64,000 nucleotides of DNA. Origin: Epilithonimonas mollis. Its GTDB lineage: Bacteria; Bacteroidota; Bacteroidia; Flavobacteriales; Weeksellaceae. This document shows positions 43,906 through 52,712 of this stretch, in pieces. How positions within the stretch are numbered: position 1 is the stretch's first letter; each line of letters opens with the position of its first letter. The position numbers and the translations under genes were made by a program. The stretch covers positions 806,001 through 870,000 of the forward strand of contig NZ_FRAM01000001.1 of NCBI RefSeq assembly GCF_900142325.1, read 5' to 3'. The notes under the pieces are model-generated. The model did no database searches. It saw only the letters and a program-made list of their open reading frames with translations, and was not told where the DNA came from.

Positions 43906-45876
43906 CTATTTTTTAACGGCCGTTACAACCTGCCCTTCCATTTTGGTGATATTGTCAAATATCTGCTTGAACGCCGGGTAATAATCTTTGGGATAGACAG
44001 GATCTTCAACCGTTGTGGTGGTTTCCAGGGTCAGCTTATTTCCTTCCTGTGTCACTTTATAGATATATTGAATTGCATTGTCTTCTGTCCGGAACTTTTT
44101 GGATTTCGGAATATTTTCAAATGTATAGCCATCAGGCAAAGTCACGGTAACTTTTTTGATCTTGTCATAGCCTGTGTAGAGCTCGATGGGCGATCTCCTT
44201 TCATCAGACTGGTCAAACTGATGGGATTTGTTATACAAAAACAAGAGAGGATTGAAAACCAGTTTACCACCGATCCCATCTACAAAAGAATCCGAATCAA
44301 ACTCAAAACTGGTCTGGAAATCATTATTGTCCAGCAATTCTGTTTTTATATTTGTAAAAGGAAATGTGTAGCGATCTTTGTAATATTCTTTCTGATAAGC
44401 CGCTTTATCTTCATCATATTTTTCATTATTCATCATGGCATAGAGCATGGTGTCCTTATCAGAGAATGAGCCTTCCATCGTTCCATCAGGATTCAGCCTG
44501 GCATCTACCGTGAGGTAAGTTGTGCTTTTTCCGGGACAGAAGATGTTTACTTTTTTAGCTTCTTTTTCAGTCATCAGGTAACCGCTATAGTTCAGAGCTG
44601 CCGGGCGGATAAGATTTGGAAGGGTCATCTTGGAAGTGGCATCATAGATTACCGCTTTTCCACCGATATCCAGAAGGGCCAGAACATAATTAAGCTGATT
44701 CAGCGACGGCGAATAATCCATCAGGTGACCTCTTCCTATGGTCGACAACACAACAGGCTGGGCATCCAGACCGGCACTTCTCATCAGCATAATCAACAGA
44801 ATATTGATCTCTCCCGAGCTGCCGACTTTGGTTTCCAGGAGGTTTCTTATGCCTTTTCCTTCTTCTGCTCCAACGGTGTAATAATTATTCCAAGTATAGT
44901 TTTTCTGAACAAATTTGAGAATGGCAGCCGCTTTTTCCTCTGCAGATGTAATATTTTTTATATCTGCCGGGAGAAGCTCTTTTACCAGAGATTTCTTTTT
45001 CAGCTGATCTCCGAAGTATTCTGATTCATACAGCTGCTTACGGATATCCGTCCAGCTGACAGCATAAGATTTGAACCCGCCCAGGTCTGCATAATCGTAT
45101 GCGCCGGGTGTTCTTGTAATGTTAGTGGAATTCAGTTCTGCCCTTATGGAAGTTCTGTAATTGTCAAGATTATGCACATATTTTTCATCTCTGTAAGGTG
45201 GTATATTTTCATAGCCAAAACGATAGGTATAATATTCTCCGCCGTAGATATTTTTATCGGCTACATCTCTGTTTTTTGGTGTGAGGCTTCCTTTATAATC
45301 TATATTGAAACCAAGATATTTTGGAAAATCCAGGACATAATCGAAACGGCGGGTGGGAACATTATCTTCCACTGTGATCCTGTCAACAGACCAGACAAAA
45401 GGTGACAGCACGGAATATTTGTACTCCAGAACAGAGCCGTCTTTCACATTCTCAAAAGCAAATTTTGTGACGGTGTAGTTTTTTGAATCCTTGGATTTGT
45501 ATTTAGAGTTTTTTTCTACAGTGGTAGTCTCTACTTTATCATTTACCAGATTGTAAGTAACAACCTTCAGAGACGTTACTTTTTCGGATTTATTATTTTT
45601 CCCGTCATATGTATAGATCTCCTGATTAAGGAATTTTTCTGCCTGGTCTTTTTTATAGATCTTCACCCGGCTGACAACATCAAGATTCAGTTGGCCGTCG
45701 GTAATGTAATAATGATAAGACTTGTAGAGAATCTCTGCAGCTTCCGACGGATTTTTTGCATATGAAGCAGCTTTCAGATCATTATTGTCAAGCTTGGGAA
45801 TATCCAGAAATTTATATTGTCCGAAGATTGGAAGGATGGCACATGTGAGCAGGATCTGCAAAATTTTTATTTTCAT
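43906..45876 (-). CDS. Exported DUF3857 protein with a degenerate transglutaminase-like domain
   Basis: The 656-residue protein has a signal peptide ending near PIFGQ. DUF3857 covers about residues 60-250 and a transglutaminase-like domain about residues 290-420. A C-terminal beta-rich part resembles DUF3858. Where active members carry GxCK, this one reads KVGSSGEINILL (Ser in place of the nucleophile Cys). The His position reads LNQLNYV instead of GNHV. It is likely a non-catalytic binding or scaffold protein. The next gene upstream, 9 bases away, is a paralogue with an intact Cys and His. Function is unknown. Confidence 0.82.
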   Translation of the reverse strand: MKIKILQILLTCAILPIFGQYKFLDIPKLDNNDLKAASYAKNPSEAAEILYKSYHYYITDGQLNLDVVSRVKIYKKDQAEKFLNQEIYTYDGKNNKSEKVTSLKVVTYNLVNDKVETTTVEKNSKYKSKDSKNYTVTKFAFENVKDGSVLEYKYSVLSPFVWSVDRITVEDNVPTRRFDYVLDFPKYLGFNIDYKGSLTPKNRDVADKNIYGGEYYTYRFGYENIPPYRDEKYVHNLDNYRTSIRAELNSTNITRTPGAYDYADLGGFKSYAVSWTDIRKQLYESEYFGDQLKKKSLVKELLPADIKNITSAEEKAAAILKFVQKNYTWNNYYTVGAEEGKGIRNLLETKVGSSGEINILLIMLMRSAGLDAQPVVLSTIGRGHLMDYSPSLNQLNYVLALLDIGGKAVIYDATSKMTLPNLIRPAALNYSGYLMTEKEAKKVNIFCPGKSTTYLTVDARLNPDGTMEGSFSDKDTMLYAMMNNEKYDEDKAAYQKEYYKDRYTFPFTNIKTELLDNNDFQTSFEFDSDSFVDGIGGKLVFNPLLFLYNKSHQFDQSDERRSPIELYTGYDKIKKVTVTLPDGYTFENIPKSKKFRTEDNAIQYIYKVTQEGNKLTLETTTTVEDPVYPKDYYPAFKQIFDNITKMEGQVVTAVKK

Positions 45877-45884
45877 AATTGAGT

Positions 45885-47765
45885 TTATAATTTGGTTATC
45901 AGGATTTTTGTATGATCTATTTTATTTGTTTTTTTTCTGAAGCTGATATATTCCGAGATTTTATCGGGAGGGAAAGTTCCTTTTTTCAGCATGAACTTCC
46001 TTTTGACCAGAAGCTTTTTATCCAGAGGAATAAACTCCATAGAAAAACTCCCGAATTCGGAATCTATTTTTACCGGAGACAAGGTTTCGGAAAACTTATA
46101 GCTTTCGGGAATCGTGTATTCTATCTCATAATCATCGGTGAATCCAAACGGAATCTCAATAGGAAGTTTTCTGTCGGTGCCTTCCAGATGAAAATCAGAA
46201 TCTAAAAAAGGAATCGCCCGGAAGTAGATATCAGACCCCAGAGATTTTGAGTAATTCTCGGCCTTGAAACTCAGATCAAAATTGATCTTCGCCTCGTTTC
46301 TATCATTTGTCAGATTCGTTAAATCGATATTGGAGAACTGCAGATAATCATATCGTCTCTTCAGCGCATCTTTCTGATCTGCAGGCGAAAGGGAAATCAA
46401 GGGAAGAAACATATCGTACATTCCGCCGGAAAATCCAAAGCTGGAAGAGACCTGCAAGGTATTATCAGCAGAGATGGCTGCTTTTATTCTTAATATTTCT
46501 TTATTGTTTTCTGATAGAGTCTTGGGTGTATCGGCAAGTTCTGCCGCATTATCCTTGACCATAATTACGTTCCTGTCCATGGTCTGATAGCTGAGATGAT
46601 TGAATGCGATATTCTGAGAGGTATTTTCCAGCCAGATATTTCCGCTTTCTGTCGGCACGCATAGGATCACGTGGTTGCCATCCATCTTAGGAAAATCTTT
46701 ATCAAAAATCTTTGTTGTTTTATCACTATATATTATAGAATAGTAAGAAGGAATACCGGCAGCTTTCAGGAGTACTCTCATATAATTGGTCAGTGCCTTA
46801 CAATCGCCATAACCTTTTCTCCTCACATCATCGGCCGACATTGGCTGCCAGCCTCCAATTCCTATGGCAACGAAAACATAGCGGGTTTTGCTCTGCATAT
46901 ATTGGTAGATTTTCTGTACTTTCTCAGAAACTGTGCCTGTAAGATTAAGCGCATTAACTTCCTGCTGAATTTCCGGCGTGATGACAGAAACCGGTTCCAA
47001 AAGACCTTTGTACCAGCCAGCGAAGCTGTTCCAGTTGGAAAAATCACCGCAAACGCCTTTCAGACAGGCTTTGTCCAGGGCAAACTCTACTTTGGAAACT
47101 ACTGTCCTGTAATCCGGCGAATAGTTTTCTTCTTTATAGGCAGGGATATTTTTGAATGATGCTTTTATAAAATTATCCGACTCAGAAATCTCCGGTTTTC
47201 CAAAAAAGGTTTCCGTGATTTTTTTCCGGAGTCTGATTCCCGATTCGTTTTTAAATTCTGTGCTCCAGTTTTGTACTGAAACATTCTCATCCATATAGGG
47301 TTGTAATACAGGGAGAAACACAGTGTCGGATGATCTTTCAGTATAAGACGTTTCTATAGTGTATGGATAGACAGGCTGTACAATTCTCATTCTCAACGCC
47401 CTGTCATCAGAGTAAAGGTAAGCGTCATTTGACTGGCCGACATCATTCAGATCACTTTTTGAATAAGACCCGATCTGCTTTCCATTTTCATCCAGAACTT
47501 TTATTTTTACATCTGATATTTTGCTGTACTTGTCATAAGGGATATAGACATAAGAACCACCATCTCCTGCTTTATTCAGAATCGAAATGATTATTTTCTT
47601 TTTCAGCTCGATGCTGTTTTCCGCTTTGATCAGGTATTCTGAAGTTATATTACGAACCACATAGTTCGCATCTTTTTTAAGTTCTTCCGGGATTTCCGAG
47701 ATAGCATAATTTTGTGAAAATGTCTTTATTGACATTAACACCAGCATGATTATTAGTTTTTTCAT
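45885..47765 (-). CDS. Exported DUF3857 protein with an intact transglutaminase-like site
   Basis: The 626-residue protein starts with a signal peptide ending near FSQ. DUF3857 occupies roughly residues 50-220. The transglutaminase-like core carries KGYGDCKALTNYMRVLL (nucleophile Cys) and MDGNHVILCV (His), with an acidic residue in WLENTS. The C-terminal 150 residues are beta-rich. This fold can act as a protease, cross-linking enzyme or amidase; the family's substrate is unknown. It sits between ferritin (13 bases upstream) and its degenerate paralogue (8 bases downstream), forming a three-gene transcript. Confidence 0.82.
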   Translation of the reverse strand: MKKLIIMLVLMSIKTFSQNYAISEIPEELKKDANYVVRNITSEYLIKAENSIELKKKIIISILNKAGDGGSYVYIPYDKYSKISDVKIKVLDENGKQIGSYSKSDLNDVGQSNDAYLYSDDRALRMRIVQPVYPYTIETSYTERSSDTVFLPVLQPYMDENVSVQNWSTEFKNESGIRLRKKITETFFGKPEISESDNFIKASFKNIPAYKEENYSPDYRTVVSKVEFALDKACLKGVCGDFSNWNSFAGWYKGLLEPVSVITPEIQQEVNALNLTGTVSEKVQKIYQYMQSKTRYVFVAIGIGGWQPMSADDVRRKGYGDCKALTNYMRVLLKAAGIPSYYSIIYSDKTTKIFDKDFPKMDGNHVILCVPTESGNIWLENTSQNIAFNHLSYQTMDRNVIMVKDNAAELADTPKTLSENNKEILRIKAAISADNTLQVSSSFGFSGGMYDMFLPLISLSPADQKDALKRRYDYLQFSNIDLTNLTNDRNEAKINFDLSFKAENYSKSLGSDIYFRAIPFLDSDFHLEGTDRKLPIEIPFGFTDDYEIEYTIPESYKFSETLSPVKIDSEFGSFSMEFIPLDKKLLVKRKFMLKKGTFPPDKISEYISFRKKTNKIDHTKILITKL

Positions 47766-47778
47766 TTTTTAAAAGGAA

Positions 47779-48288
47779 TTAATTTCCTGCAGCAGGCGTA
47801 AAAACACGTTGTGCCAGTTCCTGATCAAAAAGGTATAATGCGGAAGGATTATCCTTGACCATTTTGATTTTAGTAACAAGTAATGATGCACTGGACTCCT
47901 CTTCCACCTGCTCATTGATAAACCATTGCAGGAAACTTGTTGTTGCGAAATCCCCTTCGTCATTAGCCGCCTTCACAATGTTGAAAATACTTTTGGTTAC
48001 CAGTCTCTCGTGATCCAGAGCCTTTTCAAAAATCTCCTGGGCGTTTGCAAAATCATGTGGTGGCTTTGCCACTTCGTTCAGAATGATTTTTCCACCTATA
48101 TCGTGAATATAATCGAACATCTTATCTGCATGCATCAGCTCTTCCTTTGACTGGATTCTGAAATAGTTGGCAATCCCTTCCAGATCCTGTGAGTAGAACC
48201 AGGCACTCATAGAAAGGTAAAGTTGTGCTGCATATTGTTCTTTTGTAATCTGCTCGTTGATGAGCTTTATAATATTGTCGCTTACCAT
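47779..48288 (-). CDS. Ferritin
   Basis: A 169-residue four-helix protein; the start MVSDNIIKLINEQI at 48288 is chosen over 19 extra codons that overlap the promoter. Ferroxidase-site residues are visible: NEQITKEQYAAQLYLSMS (Glu), SKEELMHADKM (Glu and His), EKALDHERLV and INEQVEEESS. It stores iron and limits oxidative stress in the cytoplasm. It heads a tight transcript with two DUF3857 genes, an association I cannot explain. Confidence 0.92.
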   Translation of the reverse strand: MVSDNIIKLINEQITKEQYAAQLYLSMSAWFYSQDLEGIANYFRIQSKEELMHADKMFDYIHDIGGKIILNEVAKPPHDFANAQEIFEKALDHERLVTKSIFNIVKAANDEGDFATTSFLQWFINEQVEEESSASLLVTKIKMVKDNPSALYLFDQELAQRVFTPAAGN

Positions 48289-48303
48289 AATGTTAATTTT
48301 TCC

Positions 48304-48311
48304 CAAATATA
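48304..48311 (-). promoter_or_regulatory. -7 element of the ferritin gene
   Basis: Minus-strand TATATTTG ends 15 bases before the ferritin ATG. It touches the terminator of the preceding gene (48311-48340). Confidence 0.55.
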
Positions 48312-48340
48312 AAAAAAGAGCGGATAAAAATCCACTCTTT
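48311..48340 (-). terminator. Terminator of the Spy-like gene
   Basis: On the minus strand, AAAGAGTGGA pairs with TCCGCTCTTT (one G-U pair) and ends in a seven-base T tract. It lies 27 bases past the stop codon and immediately before the ferritin promoter. Confidence 0.75.
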
Positions 48341-48366
48341 AACAAAATTAACCACTAAAAAATAAC

Positions 48367-48747
48367 TTACTTCACCACGGCAGCCTCAGCTGTTTTTCTT
48401 TTCTGGAATTGTTCCTTTCTTTCTGCCATTTTTTTCGCTTTTATTTCCTGAAATTTTTTATACTGATCCGGCGTCAGTATCTTCTGCATTTCTGCATCAT
48501 TCTCCTTCATCATTTTTATTCTGTCCTCTTTCTTGGCAGCCATTTCCTGCTTTCTTTCCGCAGCTTTGGATTCGTGCAATGCTTTTATCTGAGTAACCTG
48601 AGCATCAGTAAGATTCAGCTCCTGTTTCATCTTTTGCAAACGTTCCGCTTTTTTCTGTTGAAAATCTACCGTTCTGCTTTGTGCAGTCTGAGCAAATCCA
48701 AAAATACCTAATCCAAGAAATGCTGCACTTAAAATCAATTTTTTCAT
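48367..48747 (-). CDS. Small periplasmic Spy/CpxP-like (DUF4890-type) protein
   Basis: A 126-residue protein with a signal peptide (LGLGIFGFAQ end). The mature part is almost fully helical and highly charged, with two LTxxQ-type segments (LNLTDAQVTQIKAL and LTPDQYKKFQEI). That spacing matches Spy/CpxP-family periplasmic chaperones and stress regulators; in Bacteroidota many are labelled DUF4890. The tail is basic. It lies beside the unusual secreted protein at 48844-49779 on the same strand, separated by a 96-base AT-rich gap. Confidence 0.75.
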   Translation of the reverse strand: MKKLILSAAFLGLGIFGFAQTAQSRTVDFQQKKAERLQKMKQELNLTDAQVTQIKALHESKAAERKQEMAAKKEDRIKMMKENDAEMQKILTPDQYKKFQEIKAKKMAERKEQFQKRKTAEAAVVK

Positions 48748-48843
48748 TTTTTTTAAATTTAATATTAATATTTTTTATTTGTTAGTTTGATTTCTTAATA
48801 ATTATAAGGTTAAGAAACTGTAATTATAAATTTTTGTTAAAAC

Positions 48844-49779
48844 TTATCGGGACACCAATCGATTGCCAGAACCCCGGCTGCCTCTGTCAGACGGTGATGA
48901 ACTCCTTTGATTAGACCGCTCATTGGTTTTGTTTTCCATCTTTCTTTCGGAATTCTGATTTTGTCTAACGCCATTATTGCCTCGTATGTTTTCCTGTCTG
49001 ACGTCCGGCATTGGCTGTACTTTGATTGGGGTTTCATTTCCATATCTTATATTTCCGGAATTTCGGATATTATCATTTTGATTTCTTATTCCGTCGTTTT
49101 TATAACCTCTGATTGCTCCTATATTATTTCCATTGGCTCCGCTTCTCGGTGGTTGCGGGTTTCTGATACCTGGATTTCTGTCCGGCTGAATCATCCCTTG
49201 ATTTCTACCCGGATTCCTGAACCCGTCACGGAAGTTATTTCTGTCAATCCTGTAGATATTAATATTCACGTTTCTGTAAACTGGTCTCACAGGATAACGG
49301 ACTGCGTAGAAATTTGCACATCGGTTTCTGTAAAAGACAATAGGGTTTCTTCCGCGAAAATAAACGTTCTGATAGACTACAAAAATCCTTGGTCCCAAAA
49401 TATTCTGCAAAGCGTAGAATCTGTCATAATACCATCTGTCTGGATTCCATCCGTAGTAGGCATTCCATGCTGCATAGTTTGCAAAACGGTTATTCAGCGC
49501 GATAATCTGGTCAATCTGCCAAGGCGTCAGACGATACTGAACAAAGAACCGGTTCCAGTTGATAGAATAAACCGCTTTCCTGTAGTCGTTATAATAGCCT
49601 TGATAATACTGGTCCGGATAATAATCCGTTGGATAATTGTAATAATAATCGTCCGGATAGTCATATGATTGGTCATAATATTCGTATCCGTTATAGTCCT
49701 GAGGATAAGTGTCGTAATAATCCTGGGCAAAAATCATGCTTCCCAAAATCATTGCAAGTCCTAAAATTATCTTTTTCAT
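48844..49779 (-). CDS. Unclassified secreted protein, Tyr/Asp-rich head and Arg/Asn-rich tail
   Basis: The 311-residue protein has a clear signal peptide (MILGSMIFAQ end). Residues about 20-70 are dominated by Tyr, Asp and Pro (repeats such as YPDDYYYNYP and YYPDQYYQGYY). A central block (about 70-165) looks folded and aromatic: SINWNRFFVQYRLTPWQIDQI and YGWNPDRWYYDRFYALQNILGP. The last 140 residues are low-complexity Arg, Asn, Gly, Ser and Pro, strongly basic. The charge thus runs from acidic to basic along the chain. I do not recognise the family. It could bind polysaccharide or nucleic acid at the surface; that is conjecture. An antisense open frame is present but looks like a shadow. Confidence 0.75.
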   Translation of the reverse strand: MKKIILGLAMILGSMIFAQDYYDTYPQDYNGYEYYDQSYDYPDDYYYNYPTDYYPDQYYQGYYNDYRKAVYSINWNRFFVQYRLTPWQIDQIIALNNRFANYAAWNAYYGWNPDRWYYDRFYALQNILGPRIFVVYQNVYFRGRNPIVFYRNRCANFYAVRYPVRPVYRNVNINIYRIDRNNFRDGFRNPGRNQGMIQPDRNPGIRNPQPPRSGANGNNIGAIRGYKNDGIRNQNDNIRNSGNIRYGNETPIKVQPMPDVRQENIRGNNGVRQNQNSERKMENKTNERSNQRSSSPSDRGSRGSGNRLVSR

Positions 49780-49950
49780 TTCCTTTATTTTTTAAAATTA
49801 ACGGAAAGTCCATTTTTCTAATTATTCTGATCTTTCTGTCTTTTGGATATTGGCGAATTAAAAAAGTTAAAGGGAAGTTTAATTATCGAATTAACATTTA
49901 GTTCAAAAAAGCACATTTACATCTGATAATCAGACTTATAATTTTAAATA

Positions 49951-49984
49951 AAAAAAGCCTCTCAAAAATTTGAAAGGCTTTTTT
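49951..49984 (-). terminator. Terminator of the glucanotransferase gene
   Basis: AAAAAAGCCT at 49951-49960 pairs with AGGCTTTTTT at 49975-49984; an inner TCAAA/TTTGA extension lengthens the stem. It lies 18 bases past the stop codon. Confidence 0.8.
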
Positions 49985-50001
49985 AGTCATATTTTTTTGG
50001 A

Positions 50002-52656
50002 CTAAAACCTGTTACTGCTCTCGATCCAGTTTGTAATTTTCCGGTTGAAGCTGTCTTTTGATTTAAGATCCTCCAGTCTGATGTGCATCCTATATCGCCA
50101 ATAGTGTGGAAAAACCGCCGGATTGTTGATTCTTTCCTCATCCATATTCGGGTTCATTAACCCCTCATCGGTTGCCAAAAATTCCTGAATAGGGAAAATT
50201 GCCAGCATTGCGTCTGTGTAAAGATGCTGCTTCATTATCATTTCTGATAATTCCGGGGAAAGATCCCAAGGTGCAGTTCCGTATTGGCCCAGCTGCGTGT
50301 TAAAATATTTTTGCGTCAGGTTTCTATCTTCATGCCACCATTGTCTCAGCGTTGAACTATCGTGTGACGAAGCGGTAACGACATTCAGATAACTTGTATT
50401 TTTCGGATCATACCAAGGAATGTTTTCTGACGGCATTCTTTGAACCTTTAAAGCGGTAATCGCAAGTTTGTCCATCACAACAGGAACACAATCAGGAACT
50501 AAACCCAGATCTTCACCACAAATCAACATTGATGTAGAATTCAGCAAAGCCGGTAATTTTTCCATGGCTTTCTGATACCACAGTCCATCCTGACGTCTGA
50601 AGAAATAATCATTATAAAGATCGAGCAGTTTTGCCTTTTCCCAATCGGGTAAATATTTGAACGATGTTGTTTTTGCAATATTGAATCTCGGATGATAGAC
50701 GATTCCGTTTTCTGTTTCTTCGGTCAGGAACAGAACATTTCCCGCAAGAGAAATGAGTTTTTCTTCTGCCCAGTTCCAGGATTTTTCCTTGAAATAATCC
50801 GTTAATTTTCTCTGACTATCGAATTCCGGTTTAAATGTATAGACGCCATTATGATTATTATCAAAGAAGTGATTCTGAACCTTATCTTTAAATTCGCCAA
50901 AGTTTTCCCAGAGAATCGGGTCATTCACAAACGGCTTCACATAGCGGTCAAAACTGAAAGGAATCTGTCTGTCCGTAAACTCATTTTCCGTAACAGGAAG
51001 CGCAGGATAAAAATAGCCCAGCAAGCCTTGCGTAGCAGAAACGGGCATTCTCCAGATTCTGAAAAAGCCAAGAATATGATCGATCCGCATAGCATCAAAA
51101 TATTGTTCCAGAACTTTGAAACGCTTTTTCCACCATTGATAACCGTCGGCCTTCATTACTTCCCAATTATAAGTCGGGAACTCCCAGTTCTGACCCAGAT
51201 CTGAAAACTGATCCGGCGGTGCTCCGGCCTGGAAATCCATCCCGAATAGTTCCGGTTCTGTCCAGGCATCTACGGAATAGCGATAAATCCCTATCGGCAG
51301 GTCTCCTTTTACAGAAATCCCCAGATCATGAAGATACGCAACAGCATCCTGTAACTGCAAATGCAACTGATACTGAATCCATGCATGAAGCATCAGCGGA
51401 GAATAATCCTTATGTTTCGGAGAATAAAGTGTTGCTACTTTTCCTGCTACATATTTTTTATGTGTTTTCCATTCATTAAAATTCGGGGTTTTGTATTTGT
51501 CCCTCAAAACACAAAATGCAGCGTAAGGCATCAGCCATTCTTCATTATCCTTAATGAATTTTCTGAAGTTCTTATCTTTAAAAATCTTTTCTTTATTTTC
51601 CTCGAAAACAGCAGTTGCATATTTCCATTTTCCGGAAATCATCTGCTCATAATCGATCAGATTCAAAGAATTCAGCTCTTTCTTTTTCGCATGGTAATCG
51701 TCTACGAGGTTTTTTGGCAAAGTATATTCTAATTTCTCAACCGAAAGGTATTGCGGATGAAGCGCATAAACCGAAATCGCTGCGTAAGGATAAGAGTCAG
51801 TCCAGGTGTAATTCGCAGTCGTATCGTTTATCGGTAAAATCTGAATCAGAGAAAGCTTGCTTTCATGGGCCCAATCACCTAGTTTTTTGATATCAGAAAA
51901 CTCGCCGACACCGAAACCTTCTTCAGTTCTCAAAGAGAAAACAGGAACTGCAACACCCGCAGAATGCCAAAGTGTATGATTATCAAATTTAAAATAATGA
52001 TCGGCTTTGACATAAAGAATATCCTTGTTCGGGTTCCCAAAAACCCAGCGGTTATCGCCCGGTTCTATATAAAAAACTTCACCTGTCTCTTTATTTTTGA
52101 TTGCATATTTATAAAGAACTGTCTGATGGGATTTGATTTCCACACCTGTTTCCCAGACACCAAAATCCGTTTGATTCAGTTCAATTGCTTTTTCATAGTT
52201 CCAGTTCCCCAAAGCATCAACATTTCCTACCAGAACCAATTGCCAGTCCGGATGATAAAGCGGCGCTTCTATCCGGAAAAGATGCGTGTGTTTTTTGACA
52301 ACGGAAGATTTTGCAGGTTTAAAACATTGTAAACGGTTGTGAAGGATTTTGTTGGTCAGATAATTTTCAGGAAAATTCTTGAGATTCCATTGGTCAAAAA
52401 TTACAAATTCTTTGAAGCTGTGCGGAAGATTAAGCCTGTGATGCGGGATTTCTTCATCCAAAACATCTCCGTCTTCAGTGATCAAAAGATATTTGTAAAG
52501 AATCGATTTGGAAAAATAATCAATTTCAGTGGTCCAGTTGTTATTTTCGGAATAGTCCAGGCTGTAGTCGCGATGGTCATTTTTCTCGTCGTATAAACGC
52601 AAAATGAGGCGCTGGCCAACTTTTGTCCCGAAGTTAACACTAAAATATAGTTTCAT
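50002..52656 (-). CDS. malQ: 4-alpha-glucanotransferase of the DPE2 type with starch-binding domains
   Basis: The 884-residue enzyme begins with two CBM20-like starch-binding modules (about residues 1-100 and 120-220; NVDALGNWNYEKAIEL lies in the second). The GH77 catalytic domain follows: NDTTANYTWTDSYPYAAISVYALHPQYLS, the nucleophile Asp in MRIDHILGFFR, the acid/base Glu in CGEDLGLVPDC and the third Asp in ASSHDSSTLRQWW. A long insertion between the first two splits the domain, as in plant DPE2. It transfers glucan segments, typically from maltose to glycogen or other acceptors. No other glycogen gene lies in the window. Confidence 0.9.
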   Translation of the reverse strand: MKLYFSVNFGTKVGQRLILRLYDEKNDHRDYSLDYSENNNWTTEIDYFSKSILYKYLLITEDGDVLDEEIPHHRLNLPHSFKEFVIFDQWNLKNFPENYLTNKILHNRLQCFKPAKSSVVKKHTHLFRIEAPLYHPDWQLVLVGNVDALGNWNYEKAIELNQTDFGVWETGVEIKSHQTVLYKYAIKNKETGEVFYIEPGDNRWVFGNPNKDILYVKADHYFKFDNHTLWHSAGVAVPVFSLRTEEGFGVGEFSDIKKLGDWAHESKLSLIQILPINDTTANYTWTDSYPYAAISVYALHPQYLSVEKLEYTLPKNLVDDYHAKKKELNSLNLIDYEQMISGKWKYATAVFEENKEKIFKDKNFRKFIKDNEEWLMPYAAFCVLRDKYKTPNFNEWKTHKKYVAGKVATLYSPKHKDYSPLMLHAWIQYQLHLQLQDAVAYLHDLGISVKGDLPIGIYRYSVDAWTEPELFGMDFQAGAPPDQFSDLGQNWEFPTYNWEVMKADGYQWWKKRFKVLEQYFDAMRIDHILGFFRIWRMPVSATQGLLGYFYPALPVTENEFTDRQIPFSFDRYVKPFVNDPILWENFGEFKDKVQNHFFDNNHNGVYTFKPEFDSQRKLTDYFKEKSWNWAEEKLISLAGNVLFLTEETENGIVYHPRFNIAKTTSFKYLPDWEKAKLLDLYNDYFFRRQDGLWYQKAMEKLPALLNSTSMLICGEDLGLVPDCVPVVMDKLAITALKVQRMPSENIPWYDPKNTSYLNVVTASSHDSSTLRQWWHEDRNLTQKYFNTQLGQYGTAPWDLSPELSEMIMKQHLYTDAMLAIFPIQEFLATDEGLMNPNMDEERINNPAVFPHYWRYRMHIRLEDLKSKDSFNRKITNWIESSNRF

Positions 52657-52712
52657 TATTAAGGTCTGTTAATATTGATGCAATTTAATGATTTATTGAA
52701 AGATATAAAATT

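Noticed and set aside
48289-48345. Longer start of ferritin
   Set aside because: It would read through the terminator and promoter between 48304 and 48340. Ferritins start near the Met at 48288.
48907-49668. A 253-codon plus-strand open frame opposite the unusual secreted protein gene
   Set aside because: It is fully antisense to a gene with a clear signal peptide and a folded core. The composition (many Ile, Val and Ser from the complement of Tyr/Asn/Arg codons) is what an antisense shadow gives. No start context or domain supports it.
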